From positions 1 to 53,404 of IMG/VR virus record IMGVR_UViG_3300025096_000025: 53,404 bases of DNA; one strand, written 5' to 3'. Positions 1 to 7,173 of this stretch are shown piece by piece (position 1 is the first letter of the stretch; each line of letters starts with the position of its first letter). Under the pieces are notes generated by a model. It was not told the DNA's origin. It saw nothing but the letters and a program-made list of their open reading frames with translations, and did not search any database. Source of the stretch: a virus. The position numbers were made by a program, and so were the translations under genes.

Positions 1-235
1 GATATAATAAATGCGAGGAGTGAGTACAAACACGGTTAAGCCAACAATAACTCGTAAAAACATACACGTTGGTGGGTCGAGTCTGGAGCCCTCAGAGAAT
101 TCCAGCAAGAGATGGCGAGATTGTCTACGGACTGACCAGCGCCTTATTAGCTTGCCTTGTAGCAAAGACAAGAGTGGTAAGACACTTTACGCTTAATCCC
201 TGTGGCGCGGGGGACATCTCTAACTAACTTTAAGA
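1..235 (+). ncRNA. Promoter-driven leader of uncertain nature (RNA or 61-aa ORF)
   Basis: A TATAAT box lies at 3-8. By the spacing seen at other early promoters of this window, transcription would start near base 15, inside the only ORF here (11-196, 61 aa, basic, no recognisable family). That ORF is therefore doubtful as a protein, and an untranslated early RNA is at least as likely. The sequence is richer in G+C and in short complementary runs than the coding regions around it. The upstream part of the promoter is cut off by the window edge. Confidence 0.3.
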
Positions 236-239
236 CATT

Positions 240-317
240 ATGGAAAAGGAAACAACCTCTTCTGCTATTCCGAAGAAGATTGTAGTTGAATGTGATAAAA
301 AAGACATTATCATTTAA
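240..317 (+). CDS. Very small hypothetical protein (25 aa)
   Basis: A 25-codon frame (MEKETTSSAIPKK to DKKDIII) ends 5 nt before queD. It has no family match. Its only support is the tight spacing to the next gene, which suggests a leader peptide or a translationally coupled small gene. It could equally be chance. Confidence 0.3.
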   Translation: MEKETTSSAIPKKIVVECDKKDIII

Positions 318-322
318 ATAGG

Positions 323-886
323 ATGCAATACATTACGCGTAAAGGGTCGTTTGATTCAGGTCATCGAGTGATGAATGAATGTATGAAGTGTTTTAATCTT
401 CATGGTCATACATATCTATATGAATTAGTGTTTAGCTTTGATACAATGGAGGATATTGGATATGCTATTGACTTCAAAGAGATCAAGAGAGTCGGATGTC
501 AATGGATCGATGATATGTTAGATCATGGCTTTATTGCTAATCCAGAAGATACTGTTTATCTTAGTTCTGCGATGATAGGGGGTAGTAAGATTTGGAAGAT
601 GTCTCTTAACGGAGAAGGAAAATATTGCAATCCATCTGTAGAGAATATTGCACGGGAGATTGTATTAGCGATGGAGATCTTATTCTCGCAATATAAAGCA
701 CTTGATATAGATCATATTGTTCTCCACGAGACGCCTAATTGCTCTACTAAATGTTATGGAGGCGAAATGGGCGACTTCAGTATACCTAGTGCTGAGAGGG
801 AGAACTTCTGCAAAGCGAGAGAGAAAGAGATCCGTGCATATGCAAAAGAGAAAGGTATCGTAGAATATGACGATAGGTTAATATGA
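323..886 (+). CDS. queD: 6-carboxy-tetrahydropterin synthase QueD
   Basis: This enzyme of the QueD/PTPS family makes 6-carboxy-5,6,7,8-tetrahydropterin from dihydroneopterin triphosphate, the second step towards the 7-deazaguanine preQ0. The three zinc histidines are visible as H14 (FDSGHR) and H27/H29 (LHGH). The catalytic Cys is C23, four residues before H27. The family motifs LDH (66-68), PSVENIAREI and HETPN follow. Its 187 aa is longer than the usual 120-140 because of an insertion around residues 70-100. The stop overlaps the next start by 4 nt. QueF (37248) and a TGT-like protein (29057) lie in the same window, which argues for use in DNA or tRNA modification. Queuosine supply for the host cannot be excluded. 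Confidence 0.9.
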   Translation: MQYITRKGSFDSGHRVMNECMKCFNLHGHTYLYELVFSFDTMEDIGYAIDFKEIKRVGCQWIDDMLDHGFIANPEDTVYLSSAMIGGSKIWKMSLNGEGKYCNPSVENIAREIVLAMEILFSQYKALDIDHIVLHETPNCSTKCYGGEMGDFSIPSAERENFCKAREKEIRAYAKEKGIVEYDDRLI

Positions 887-1182
887 AAGCTATGAAAGAA
901 GAAGATAAGCCATGTCCTGCTTGTGAGAGTCAGGAAGAAATAGAATTCCTCTACATGGGGATGGGATATTGTAACGACCACATGGTATGTATGTCGGTTG
1001 GATACAATTTAGATTACGCTGTCAAAAAAGCTATGCAATTTGAGATAGCATCAGGCGGCAAGGCTAAGTTTGAGTCTGTCAATGAAGTAAGGATAGGAGA
1101 TACAGAGAAGTTCGGTTCGTGGTCAAGAGAGGCAGTGAGAGGATACATTAAGAGCTTCTTACTCAATGAGTATCTTGACTAG
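883..1182 (+). CDS. Hypothetical protein, CxxC N terminus
   Basis: The 99-aa product overlaps queD by 4 nt (ATGA) and is probably translationally coupled to it. Starts at 883 and 892 are both possible. The N terminus has a CPAC pair and further cysteines at YCNDHMVC, which could bind zinc. The remainder shows no known family. Coupling to queD does not prove a role in the deazaguanine pathway. Confidence 0.65.
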   Translation: MKAMKEEDKPCPACESQEEIEFLYMGMGYCNDHMVCMSVGYNLDYAVKKAMQFEIASGGKAKFESVNEVRIGDTEKFGSWSREAVRGYIKSFLLNEYLD

Positions 1183-1187
1183 TAAGT

Positions 1188-1220
1188 GTCGTGAAATAAA
1201 AAGCGTCGCGAAATAAAAAG
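1188..1220 (+). repeat. Two direct repeats GTCGYGAAATAAAAAG
   Basis: Two 16-nt copies (1188-1203 and 1205-1220, differing at one base, period 17) abut the early promoter at 1220. A related GCCGCGAAAC lies at 8407-8416, also between two early genes. The position suggests an operator or an upstream promoter element. Confidence 0.5.
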
Positions 1221-1241
1221 GAACTCTGATATAATTATACT
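1220..1241 (+). promoter_or_regulatory. Early promoter (GGAAC + TATAAT) without an ATG at the start point
   Basis: GGAAC is at 1220-1224 and an extended -10, TGATATAAT, ends at 1235. The predicted start point is about 1242. Unlike its siblings it has no start codon at that position, so it probably drives an RNA. Confidence 0.7.
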
Positions 1242-1480
1242 TAGGAAAGGACGTCCACATGAAGAGGCGAAGGTCGCAGGTGCAACTCCTGCCGGTAACC
1301 AAAGGGTTGCCGAGGCGAGACAGAACACGTAACCCTTTCTTAGTTCAAGAGCCGGTGGTCGACCCGGAAGGAGAACGACGAGACTAGTCTCCAGCAGGGG
1401 ACTAGTCTCACACCGAAAACTCCACGGTAACAATGGGGGACTAAAACATAAGAAAGGACCTGAGCACGTACCTTACAAAA
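1242..1480 (+). ncRNA. Candidate structured early RNA
   Basis: Transcription from the 1220 promoter would enter a G+C-rich stretch with several possible hairpins. These are GGACGTCC (1249-1256), GCAGG/CCTGC around a 7-nt loop, GGTAACC pairing with GGTTGCC, and GAGACTAGTCTC with a second copy of GACTAGTCTC. A 42-codon frame (1259-1387) exists but has no family match. Its start is 17 nt from the predicted start point, unlike the leaderless neighbours. From about 1480 to 1603 the sequence is A+T-rich with no gene visible. Tandem hairpins without a matching known RNA class leave the function open. Confidence 0.4.
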
Positions 1481-1581
1481 TAAACTGCTCATTTACTATT
1501 ATGATCATTCTACTATTATTCTACTATTTGCAATTATACTAATTCTCTTATGGGAAAAGTATCCGAATGGATTGCCTTAAA

Positions 1582-1603
1582 GGAACTCAGCTATAATAAG
1601 AGC
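1582..1603 (+). promoter_or_regulatory. Early promoter
   Basis: GGAAC at 1582 is exactly 22 nt before the ATG at 1604; TATAAT sits at -12 to -7. Confidence 0.75.
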
Positions 1604-1741
1604 ATGAAACGGAGAAAGCCGAAACTTCCCAAAAACTCACTCGAGGCGCGTAACATGGTGCGTCACACGATGCCCTTACCGACTGTGAGATTTAGGGACA
1701 AGAAGAAAGCAGCGCGTAAGAGCGCTTGCCGCGAGCGGTAA
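1604..1741 (+). CDS. Small basic hypothetical protein (45 aa)
   Basis: The start at 1604 was chosen because the promoter lies immediately upstream. The longer in-frame ATG at 1550 would translate the promoter itself. The product is rich in Lys and Arg (MKRRKPKLPK, then FRDKKKAARK), so nucleic-acid binding is plausible but unproven. The next GGAAC box begins right after the stop. Confidence 0.6.
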   Translation: MKRRKPKLPKNSLEARNMVRHTMPLPTVRFRDKKKAARKSACRER

Positions 1742-1763
1742 GGAACTCTGATATAATAATAGT
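1742..1763 (+). promoter_or_regulatory. Early promoter
   Basis: GGAAC lies 22 nt before the ATG at 1764. An extended -10 (TG at -15/-14, TATAAT at -12 to -7) puts the start point on the A of the ATG. Confidence 0.8.
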
Positions 1764-2096
1764 ATGGATGGACCAACGAAAGAAGAGCGCCTAGCTCACG
1801 ATACGATGCAACGCGAAGAGATCCACAAGATCAGGATGCGCAACAGCCGCGCCTGGAATGAGATGAAGGACTACAAAGCGCCAACGTTGGATGATCTGGA
1901 AAAAATGGCTGCGGAGAAGTATCCCGAGCACGACGATCTCATCGAAAAGATGATGGATCTAGTCTCTGGGAACATCGAAAATAGCCGCGAATGTCAGCAC
2001 GGGAGAGAGATTCTTGACGATGTCATAGCTGATCTTAAGCAATACCGTGATACTCTCGCGACTCCTGAACAATATCTCGAGAAAGGATTGCTGTAA
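1764..2096 (+). CDS. Hypothetical early protein (110 aa)
   Basis: The product is charged, mostly predicted helical and soluble, with no recognised domain. It begins at the predicted transcription start and is followed 1 nt after its stop by the next GGAAC box, the one-promoter-per-gene pattern of this region. Confidence 0.7.
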   Translation: MDGPTKEERLAHDTMQREEIHKIRMRNSRAWNEMKDYKAPTLDDLEKMAAEKYPEHDDLIEKMMDLVSGNIENSRECQHGREILDDVIADLKQYRDTLATPEQYLEKGLL

Positions 2097-2118
2097 GGAA
2101 CTCAGCTATAATAATAGT
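2097..2118 (+). promoter_or_regulatory. Early promoter
   Basis: GGAAC at 2097, 22 nt before the ATG at 2119; TATAAT at -12 to -7. Confidence 0.8.
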
Positions 2119-2334
2119 ATGCAAGGAGATACATTTGACCGCCACGGAGGAGCGTACGATAGAGGATCAGCAGATTTCTACTATGGCCGCCCTCGAAAGC
2201 CTCACTATTACATAGGAGGATCATACAAATCACCTCGAGTAGATGAGCGGAATATGACTGAAGATGAAGTCGACGATTACAATCGCGGATATGACGATGC
2301 ACAGCTCGACGGAGATCGAAAAGATTACCGGTAA
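2119..2334 (+). CDS. Hypothetical early protein (71 aa)
   Basis: The start at 2119 follows the promoter directly; an in-frame ATG at 2047 would read through the promoter and is rejected. The product is rich in Tyr, Gly and Asp (YDRGSADFYYGRPRK, NRGYDDAQLDGDRK) and probably poorly ordered. Function unknown. Confidence 0.65.
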   Translation: MQGDTFDRHGGAYDRGSADFYYGRPRKPHYYIGGSYKSPRVDERNMTEDEVDDYNRGYDDAQLDGDRKDYR

Positions 2335-2356
2335 GGAACCAGCTTATAATAATAGT
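2335..2356 (+). promoter_or_regulatory. Early promoter
   Basis: GGAAC at 2335, 22 nt before the ATG at 2357; TATAAT at -12 to -7. The box begins directly after the preceding stop codon. Confidence 0.8.
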
Positions 2357-2569
2357 ATGACAAGTTATACGATAGAGAGAAGGTCACCTCTCACAGGAAA
2401 ATTGAACTCCATGGAGATTACCATGAACCCGCAAGATTATATTGCGTTTGAGAGAGGAAAGAACATCCAAGATGCTCTTCCATATCTCACTACTGATGAA
2501 CGTGAGTTTATTAAGACAGGGATCTATCAGGGAGAGTGGGAGGACATTTACCCAGCGCCAACTAGCTAG
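2357..2569 (+). CDS. Hypothetical early protein (70 aa)
   Basis: The start follows the promoter (MTSYTIERRSPLTGK); the in-frame ATG at 2264 lies upstream of the promoter and is rejected. There is no family match. The stop is immediately followed by the ATG of the metalloprotease gene, so the two are probably co-transcribed. Confidence 0.65.
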   Translation: MTSYTIERRSPLTGKLNSMEITMNPQDYIAFERGKNIQDALPYLTTDEREFIKTGIYQGEWEDIYPAPTS

Positions 2570-3025
2570 ATGAAATCAACACTCGCGACGTCAATCAAGT
2601 ACGGAAACTACAAACGTCTGCAACCAAGAGCAGCGCTGGTTTTCAAATGGATTAAGTTTTACTGGGACGATTTTAAAGAATACTTTGACTTTGATGATGA
2701 TGTAGAATTTCACGTCCGTCCCGTTCGAGGAAATACTTACGGCTGGTACAGAAATAAGAAAAAGAAAGTCGAGATTGATCCTCGTTATGGTCCAAAGAAA
2801 GTCCTAGACACAATTGCTCATGAACTCGTTCATGCTGAACAGTATAAGCAAGGTAGGCTTGAATGGGATTGCAAAAAACTTATGAGCGTCTGGAATGGAG
2901 TCCACCATAAGCGCGGATCCACTCACAAGCAGTACCTCAATCTCCCATGGGAGATCGAAGCGCGTGAGAGAGCTGCTCAGTTTGTCGAAGATATGAGAGG
3001 TAAATATTACAACAAAACCTGGTAA
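2570..3025 (+). CDS. Putative SprT-like zinc metalloprotease
   Basis: The 151-aa protein carries the zincin motif HELVH at residues 84-88, with a third candidate ligand in PWEIEARERA about 40 residues later. The surrounding sequence (VLDTIAHELVHAEQYKQG) fits small SprT-like or related phage metallopeptidases. The 80 residues before the motif are basic and aromatic, which would suit DNA or protein binding. Its substrate is unknown; early expression with the gene at 2357 suggests an action on host proteins. A non-SprT zincin is the main alternative. Confidence 0.7.
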   Translation: MKSTLATSIKYGNYKRLQPRAALVFKWIKFYWDDFKEYFDFDDDVEFHVRPVRGNTYGWYRNKKKKVEIDPRYGPKKVLDTIAHELVHAEQYKQGRLEWDCKKLMSVWNGVHHKRGSTHKQYLNLPWEIEARERAAQFVEDMRGKYYNKTW

Positions 3026-3047
3026 GGAACCAGCTTATAATAATAGT
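3026..3047 (+). promoter_or_regulatory. Early promoter
   Basis: GGAAC at 3026, 22 nt before the ATG at 3048; TATAAT at -12 to -7. Confidence 0.8.
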
Positions 3048-3248
3048 ATGACAATCAAAGAGCTGAAAGCAGAAATCAAGTGGCTGGAGAGGCAGCAACT
3101 CGTTGGACCATCCACTCCAGTTATCATTGGAAAGCACGGAACGTCAGGAGTTATTGACGGTCCAGAGGTCCAGAAAGAAGTTACTACCACAGATATTCAG
3201 GTGATTCCTGGAGGAAGTGCAATCGCATTCACCCTAGTACATAAGTAA
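3048..3248 (+). CDS. Hypothetical early protein (66 aa)
   Basis: A helical N terminus (MTIKELKAEIKWLERQQ) is followed by a beta-rich half. It heads a run of four closely spaced genes (3048-3893) with gaps of 1-3 nt, probably one transcript. No family recognised. Confidence 0.65.
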   Translation: MTIKELKAEIKWLERQQLVGPSTPVIIGKHGTSGVIDGPEVQKEVTTTDIQVIPGGSAIAFTLVHK

Positions 3249-3249
3249 G

Positions 3250-3438
3250 ATGGAGAAACCAACAGTTAAATTGACAGAAAATGATGGTAACGCGTTTGCC
3301 GTTATGGGACAAGTGCAGAGAGCACTTAAGAAAGCAGGATATCCTAAAGAGGAAGTAGAGAAATACTTGGAGGAATCCATGACCGGAGATTATAATCATC
3401 TCCTACAGGTTGCGATGAAGTGGGTAAACGTACGATAG
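3250..3438 (+). CDS. Hypothetical early protein (62 aa)
   Basis: A small mixed-charge helical protein. The segment NAFAVMGQVQRALKKAGYP resembles short conserved hypothetical proteins of other phages and bacteria, but no function is known. It lies 1 nt after the preceding stop. Confidence 0.65.
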   Translation: MEKPTVKLTENDGNAFAVMGQVQRALKKAGYPKEEVEKYLEESMTGDYNHLLQVAMKWVNVR

Positions 3439-3441
3439 ATT

Positions 3442-3660
3442 ATGAGTTATATTATAGAGCGAGGGGGACACCTTCATTGGCAACGATTTCTTAGCAACCC
3501 TAACCGTTCAGGTTGGCCAGACGATAGCGACTTTTCAACGTTTAAGAGAGCACACGAATTTCAGAATAGAGGAGAAGCGGAGAAGTGGGTCAAAGACAAT
3601 AAAGGAGAAGGCCAATTCACCATTCATTCCACAGGTCAACTTAGCGTAAAGGAACTATAG
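3442..3660 (+). CDS. Hypothetical early protein (72 aa)
   Basis: An aromatic-rich small protein (MSYIIERGGHLHWQRFLSN). It is the third gene of the 3048-3893 operon, 3 nt after its neighbour. No domain recognised. Confidence 0.6.
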   Translation: MSYIIERGGHLHWQRFLSNPNRSGWPDDSDFSTFKRAHEFQNRGEAEKWVKDNKGEGQFTIHSTGQLSVKEL

Positions 3661-3662
3661 AG

Positions 3663-3893
3663 ATGGGAGCAATCATAGCAGACCGGCTTAAGAAGATCGT
3701 TGATGCGCACGTACTGAAATTTGATAAAGATGTGCGAGAGGCGATTGATGCGGACATTAAGAGATTTAAAGGCGACGTTGGGGCTGCTTGCAAGCATTAT
3801 GGAGTCAGTGATAAAGCCAACTTGATTGATTTTCATATGTTCTTTGCTGGTGAGGCGCTAGTGATAGAGCTGGAGAAGCTCTGCGATCTCTAA
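3663..3893 (+). CDS. Hypothetical early protein (76 aa)
   Basis: A helical, soluble protein (MGAIIADRLKKIVDAHVLKF), last of the four-gene run. The next early promoter follows its stop by 2 nt. No family recognised. Confidence 0.65.
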   Translation: MGAIIADRLKKIVDAHVLKFDKDVREAIDADIKRFKGDVGAACKHYGVSDKANLIDFHMFFAGEALVIELEKLCDL

Positions 3894-3895
3894 AT

Positions 3896-3917
3896 GGAAC
3901 TCTAATATAATAATAGT
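3896..3917 (+). promoter_or_regulatory. Early promoter
   Basis: GGAAC at 3896, 22 nt before the ATG at 3918; TATAAT at -12 to -7. Confidence 0.8.
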
Positions 3918-4265
3918 ATGCCATCAGACGTTAACATTTACTTCGGAGCGTTTTGCGACGAAGACATCAACAAGCGAGTATTTCATTACATCGACAACGT
4001 ACATCGTTGGGATCGTGATATCTTAGAAAGAGCATTTGAGTTGTTCAACGCACCACTAGAGTATCTAGAAGACGACGGTTTCATTATCGCGTCAAGATAT
4101 CGCGGTGAGAAGCTTAGATCACTTTCAGTAGGCGACGTCGTAGAAATCGATAAGATCAAATACCTGTGCGAGGGCGTAGGTTGGCGTAAACTGAAGAAGG
4201 GAGAATTGGACAACAGTACTCCCGGATCTCATCATAGGGCATGCCCACACGTAGGAAAAAGCTAA
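3918..4265 (+). CDS. Hypothetical early protein (115 aa)
   Basis: The protein has an N-terminal FGAFCDEDI segment and a C-terminal SVGDVVEIDKIKYLCEGVGW segment. It looks like a compact globular domain but matches no family I can name. Its last 25 nt overlap the next frame. Confidence 0.65.
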   Translation: MPSDVNIYFGAFCDEDINKRVFHYIDNVHRWDRDILERAFELFNAPLEYLEDDGFIIASRYRGEKLRSLSVGDVVEIDKIKYLCEGVGWRKLKKGELDNSTPGSHHRACPHVGKS

Positions 4266-4561
4266 AGACGATGAACATCGACCCAAAAACAATCAAGAGG
4301 AAAGAATTCAAACCAGAAGAGCTCAAGAGAGACAACTGGACAAACGAAGAGGTCCTGCATCTCCTCAAAGATATGGAGTACATGTACAGCCCCGACGGGG
4401 AGGAGAAGGAAATCCATTCATGTTACACAGACGCCATTAACGAGGTCCGAGACATATTCGAATCGTTCCAAGCGCCAGAGGATTCATACTGCGGACCGAT
4501 GGCTTACGACAAAAAGTCCGGATTCACAGTTTACATCGGACCGCCACTGCCAGTTTGTTAA
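4241..4561 (+). CDS. Hypothetical early protein (106 aa)
   Basis: The start at 4241 overlaps the preceding gene by 25 nt; an internal ATG at 4271 is an alternative that almost removes the overlap. The N terminus is basic and the rest acidic (NEEVLHLLKDMEYMYSPDGE). No family recognised. Confidence 0.6.
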   Translation: MPTRRKKLKTMNIDPKTIKRKEFKPEELKRDNWTNEEVLHLLKDMEYMYSPDGEEKEIHSCYTDAINEVRDIFESFQAPEDSYCGPMAYDKKSGFTVYIGPPLPVC

Positions 4562-4583
4562 GGAACTCTGCTATAATTATAGT
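4562..4583 (+). promoter_or_regulatory. Early promoter
   Basis: GGAAC at 4562, 22 nt before the ATG at 4584; extended -10 TGCTATAAT at -15 to -7. Confidence 0.8.
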
Positions 4584-4802
4584 ATGCCAAAGAATGATAA
4601 GAAGGCCTCCGGAGAGGAGATCCTGCGAGACATCTGGGGAGCTCCTGAGGGAGAGACGAAGACCTGCTGCCTTTGCGGGACGAAATTCACTGAATGGGGC
4701 AACAACCCCGAGCCTATCAAGGCGTTTGAAGAGGGGAAGTGCTGCGATTGGTGCAACGATATGTATGTCATCCCAGCGCGCATGAGAAGTCTTTTCGAAT
4801 AG
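4584..4802 (+). CDS. Small zinc-ribbon-like protein (72 aa)
   Basis: Cysteine pairs CCLC (near residue 31) and CCDWC (near residue 55) bracket a short loop, the pattern of a four-cysteine zinc ribbon. The central TKFTEWGNNPEPI segment resembles small phage proteins often annotated only as zinc-finger-like. Regulation or host takeover is a guess. It sits alone between two early promoters. Confidence 0.65.
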   Translation: MPKNDKKASGEEILRDIWGAPEGETKTCCLCGTKFTEWGNNPEPIKAFEEGKCCDWCNDMYVIPARMRSLFE

Positions 4803-4823
4803 GAACTCAGATATAATAAAGAT
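4802..4823 (+). promoter_or_regulatory. Early promoter
   Basis: GGAAC begins on the last base of the preceding stop codon (4802), 22 nt before the ATG at 4824; TATAAT at -12 to -7. Confidence 0.8.
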
Positions 4824-5027
4824 ATGCCAGATACAGAATACATCGTAGAGATTTACAGCACAGGTTTTCAAGAGATGGGCAAAGTCGGACCAGTCGGTTA
4901 CGTAGAAGCTCATAAAATTCATAAGAGCATTACAGGGAGCGGACTTCTAGCAACAATCACAGAGAAACAAGTGATTGATCACTACAAGGCTCTTGGGGAG
5001 TATTATAATAAAAAGCGCAACGGATGA
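4824..5027 (+). CDS. Hypothetical early protein (67 aa)
   Basis: A small mixed alpha/beta protein (MPDTEYIVEIYSTGFQEMGK). It overlaps the next gene by 4 nt (ATGA). No family recognised. Confidence 0.65.
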   Translation: MPDTEYIVEIYSTGFQEMGKVGPVGYVEAHKIHKSITGSGLLATITEKQVIDHYKALGEYYNKKRNG

Positions 5028-5329
5028 AAGAGATTCTATCAATCGGAGCATTATGCTGCTTAGTCGCTTCACTAGGAGCAGTAGCACTCAACATGGAGAA
5101 GGAGGTTGTTGTAGAGCGTCCTGTTGTCTCAGAGAGAAGCAAGGTGATTACTGTCACGGTGACACTCACCAAATATCAATTAGAGAAGATGCTGGGCATG
5201 TTGGAGGAGGAGAATGGCTACGGAGGTCCAGCAGAACCTCAAGATCAATTTACATTCACCTCAATCGCAAGAGAGTCAGAAGAAGAGTACAACATTTCGT
5301 CGACACACCTCGCGAGAAAACCACATTAG
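5024..5329 (+). CDS. Hypothetical membrane-anchored or exported protein (101 aa)
   Basis: Residues 5-22 (LSIGALCCLVASLGAVAL) form a hydrophobic segment that could be a membrane anchor or signal peptide. The rest is charged and probably extracytoplasmic. It is coupled to the gene at 4824. Function unknown. Confidence 0.6.
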   Translation: MKEILSIGALCCLVASLGAVALNMEKEVVVERPVVSERSKVITVTVTLTKYQLEKMLGMLEEENGYGGPAEPQDQFTFTSIARESEEEYNISSTHLARKPH

Positions 5330-5350
5330 GAACGACTATATAATAAAGAC
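5329..5350 (+). promoter_or_regulatory. Early promoter
   Basis: GGAAC at 5329, overlapping the last base of the preceding stop codon and 22 nt before the ATG at 5351; TATAAT at -12 to -7. Confidence 0.75.
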
Positions 5351-5557
5351 ATGACAGTAAAGCGTTTAATTTCACTCTTGGAGAAGCTCGACTCGGCGAC
5401 TCCGGTTCACATCGACCTTAATGCACCTTTATCCCGCGGAGCGGAAAAGAGCTCTGTTAGTATTGAAGCTATTGTCCAGGAGGACACTACAGTTAACCCG
5501 GGTACTAATAGTGAGCGGAAGCAATCCCGCATTATTCTCACAACCAACCCTTCATAA
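5351..5557 (+). CDS. Hypothetical early protein (68 aa)
   Basis: Begins MTVKRLISLLEKLDSATPVHI. The pattern resembles short phage and bacterial proteins that begin with a leucine-rich helix and a beta hairpin, but no function is assigned. Its stop overlaps the next start (TAATG). Confidence 0.6.
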   Translation: MTVKRLISLLEKLDSATPVHIDLNAPLSRGAEKSSVSIEAIVQEDTTVNPGTNSERKQSRIILTTNPS

Positions 5558-5703
5558 TGGATAAGAACCAACAAATCAAGTTTGCCAAGCGCAAGCATCT
5601 CAAGCAGCTTAAGCGCAACGCTAAGAATAAACACTTACGTCTTCAGCGCATGCGAATTAAAGTCGAACTTCGAAAGATTCGTAAATTTAACCTAGATGCA
5701 TGA
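5557..5703 (+). CDS. Small very basic protein (48 aa)
   Basis: A 48-codon frame between two real genes, coupled on both sides (TAATG upstream, ATGATG downstream). Lys and Arg make up over a third of it (KFAKRKHLKQLKRNAKNK). A nucleic-acid-binding role is possible; there is no family match. Confidence 0.55.
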   Translation: MDKNQQIKFAKRKHLKQLKRNAKNKHLRLQRMRIKVELRKIRKFNLDA

Positions 5704-5954
5704 TGAGGAAGAACCTTCATAAGATCTTAATAGCAGCCGCTGACGAGGAGATTAATCTACACTCTAAAACAGCTCGAAACGAAATTATCGACGAAATTAT
5801 CAAGCTCGTTGAAGAGTATGACAAAGAAGAAGACTACTGGACTACCCAGCCCTTTAAGAAGGGAGTCGACTACAGCAAGATGGCCTGTCCGGATGATATG
5901 ATTATTGACGATGAGGGTTGTATCTGGAGAATGACCCACCCTCATCCTGATTAA
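5700..5954 (+). CDS. Hypothetical early protein (84 aa)
   Basis: Acidic and helical (IIDEIIKLVEEYDKEEDYW) with an aspartate-rich C terminus. It starts in the stop region of the basic 48-aa gene; opposite charges raise the possibility that the two products bind each other, which is inference. Confidence 0.6.
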   Translation: MMRKNLHKILIAAADEEINLHSKTARNEIIDEIIKLVEEYDKEEDYWTTQPFKKGVDYSKMACPDDMIIDDEGCIWRMTHPHPD

Positions 5955-5976
5955 GGAACCAGCTTATAATAAGAGT
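5955..5976 (+). promoter_or_regulatory. Early promoter
   Basis: GGAAC at 5955, 22 nt before the ATG at 5977; TATAAT at -12 to -7. Confidence 0.8.
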
Positions 5977-6198
5977 ATGCCAAGATTAAGTAGAGAATCA
6001 CGATTCGCAGCAGGGCCACTCCCGGCGGATACAGATGAGAAGGTCCTCGAAGTCGACAATGGAATTGTCGTAAAGAAGGAGGTCGAAGGGACCGTTTACC
6101 TGCGCAAGAGTTGCGCTAGGTTCGGTACTAAGTTCTGGGAAGCAGAGGGAACTCCTTTCTACACTTCGATTTCATCTGAAACCTACTGGTGCAGCTAA
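5977..6198 (+). CDS. Hypothetical early protein (73 aa)
   Basis: A compact beta-rich small protein (VDNGIVVKKEVEGTVYLRK). The next gene starts 1 nt after its stop. No family recognised. Confidence 0.65.
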   Translation: MPRLSRESRFAAGPLPADTDEKVLEVDNGIVVKKEVEGTVYLRKSCARFGTKFWEAEGTPFYTSISSETYWCS

Positions 6199-6199
6199 G

Positions 6200-6409
6200 A
6201 TGAGAGAAGAAGAATTAGAACAGCTTAAGCTAGATCTCATCGAGATAGTCAATCCTATCGGAGAAGTCCTCGAGGAGGTTGAAGCTAAGTTCGAAGAGGC
6301 TAAACAAAAACTAAAGATCAACTCCGGCGGACGGTCAGTTTGGCGGAGGAGCACTTACGACCATGGCACAGAGCTAGGGAGCACTAAGGACTTCGACGTA
6401 CCTCTTTAA
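6200..6409 (+). CDS. Hypothetical early protein (69 aa)
   Basis: A leucine- and glutamate-rich N-terminal helix (residues 1-40), likely a short coiled coil, is followed by a disordered tail. It is co-transcribed with the gene at 5977. Confidence 0.6.
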   Translation: MREEELEQLKLDLIEIVNPIGEVLEEVEAKFEEAKQKLKINSGGRSVWRRSTYDHGTELGSTKDFDVPL

Positions 6410-6431
6410 GGAACTCTAATATAATAATAGT
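6410..6431 (+). promoter_or_regulatory. Early promoter
   Basis: GGAAC at 6410, 22 nt before the ATG at 6432; TATAAT at -12 to -7. Confidence 0.8.
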
Positions 6432-6770
6432 ATGAACGTGAGACATTGGACATTTGATGACTACTTGGGCTACCAGTTAAAGATGCTAGCCTTCATCCAG
6501 AAAGGAGAATTCACCATTACAGATGTTAAGGGCTACCTTAAGGATACTGAATACCTCCGGAAGCTTTATCATAAACAATTCAAGGGTGCTACGTGGGATT
6601 GGGATGACTGGACAGATCGGATGAACAGACATATCTATCGTGTGGTAAAAAACCTCGGAGGGGCACGGCGCAAAAATTTGAAAACACGTCGTTGGGTCTA
6701 CTCACTCAGCCCTAGTCTCTGCCATCGAGACCTTCAAACCAACGTGCGGAGGAGATTCAACGCAGCTTAA
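6432..6770 (+). CDS. Hypothetical early protein (112 aa)
   Basis: Tryptophan-rich (WTFDDY, ATWDWDDWTDRM) with a basic C-terminal third (GGARRKNLKTRRW). Function unknown. The next gene starts 1 nt after its stop. Confidence 0.65.
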   Translation: MNVRHWTFDDYLGYQLKMLAFIQKGEFTITDVKGYLKDTEYLRKLYHKQFKGATWDWDDWTDRMNRHIYRVVKNLGGARRKNLKTRRWVYSLSPSLCHRDLQTNVRRRFNAA

Positions 6771-6771
6771 C

Positions 6772-7137
6772 ATGAAGTACAAGCAACACATCGTAGATTA
6801 CGCCATCGACAACAAAGTGTCCTTGGAGGAGGCCTACGCACACTTCATTGTTAAAGGGAGAGAAGAGAAGGAGGAGAAGTTTAAAGAGGAGTATCAAGAT
6901 AAAGCAGAAGACCTCGAAGATCCAGAACGCTACAATGATCTCTACGGCGATCAACCAAACATCGATGAAGCTGCATCATTGTTACCAGGAGAAGAAGACT
7001 CATGGGCGAAGTATAAAGCAATCAAGAAGGATCTAGAACGTCTCTATGAGGAGTATTCAAACGAAATCACACAAGAGGAGATGGACTGGGTAGAGAGGGA
7101 ACTTAAAGAAGTCGATAAGATGTACAACAATGAATGA
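6772..7137 (+). CDS. Hypothetical acidic early protein (121 aa)
   Basis: Strongly charged and helical, with long Glu/Lys runs (EEKEEKFKEEYQDKAEDLED). Co-transcribed with the gene at 6432. No family recognised. Confidence 0.65.
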   Translation: MKYKQHIVDYAIDNKVSLEEAYAHFIVKGREEKEEKFKEEYQDKAEDLEDPERYNDLYGDQPNIDEAASLLPGEEDSWAKYKAIKKDLERLYEEYSNEITQEEMDWVERELKEVDKMYNNE

Positions 7138-7173
7138 TCGATCATTCACAACCCAGCGAATAAATCTATTATT

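Noticed and set aside
1242-1480. tRNA or tRNA-like gene (GCAGG/CCTGC hairpin with a 7-nt loop)
   Set aside because: No acceptor stem, anticodon arm or CCA end can be assembled around the hairpin. No tRNA gene was recognised anywhere in the window by eye.
4555-4922. Overlapping alternative-frame ORFs at 4555-4785 (+) and 4524-4922 (-)
   Set aside because: The frame at 4584-4802 has a promoter with exact spacing and a zinc-ribbon cysteine pattern; the others are shadows across the promoter.
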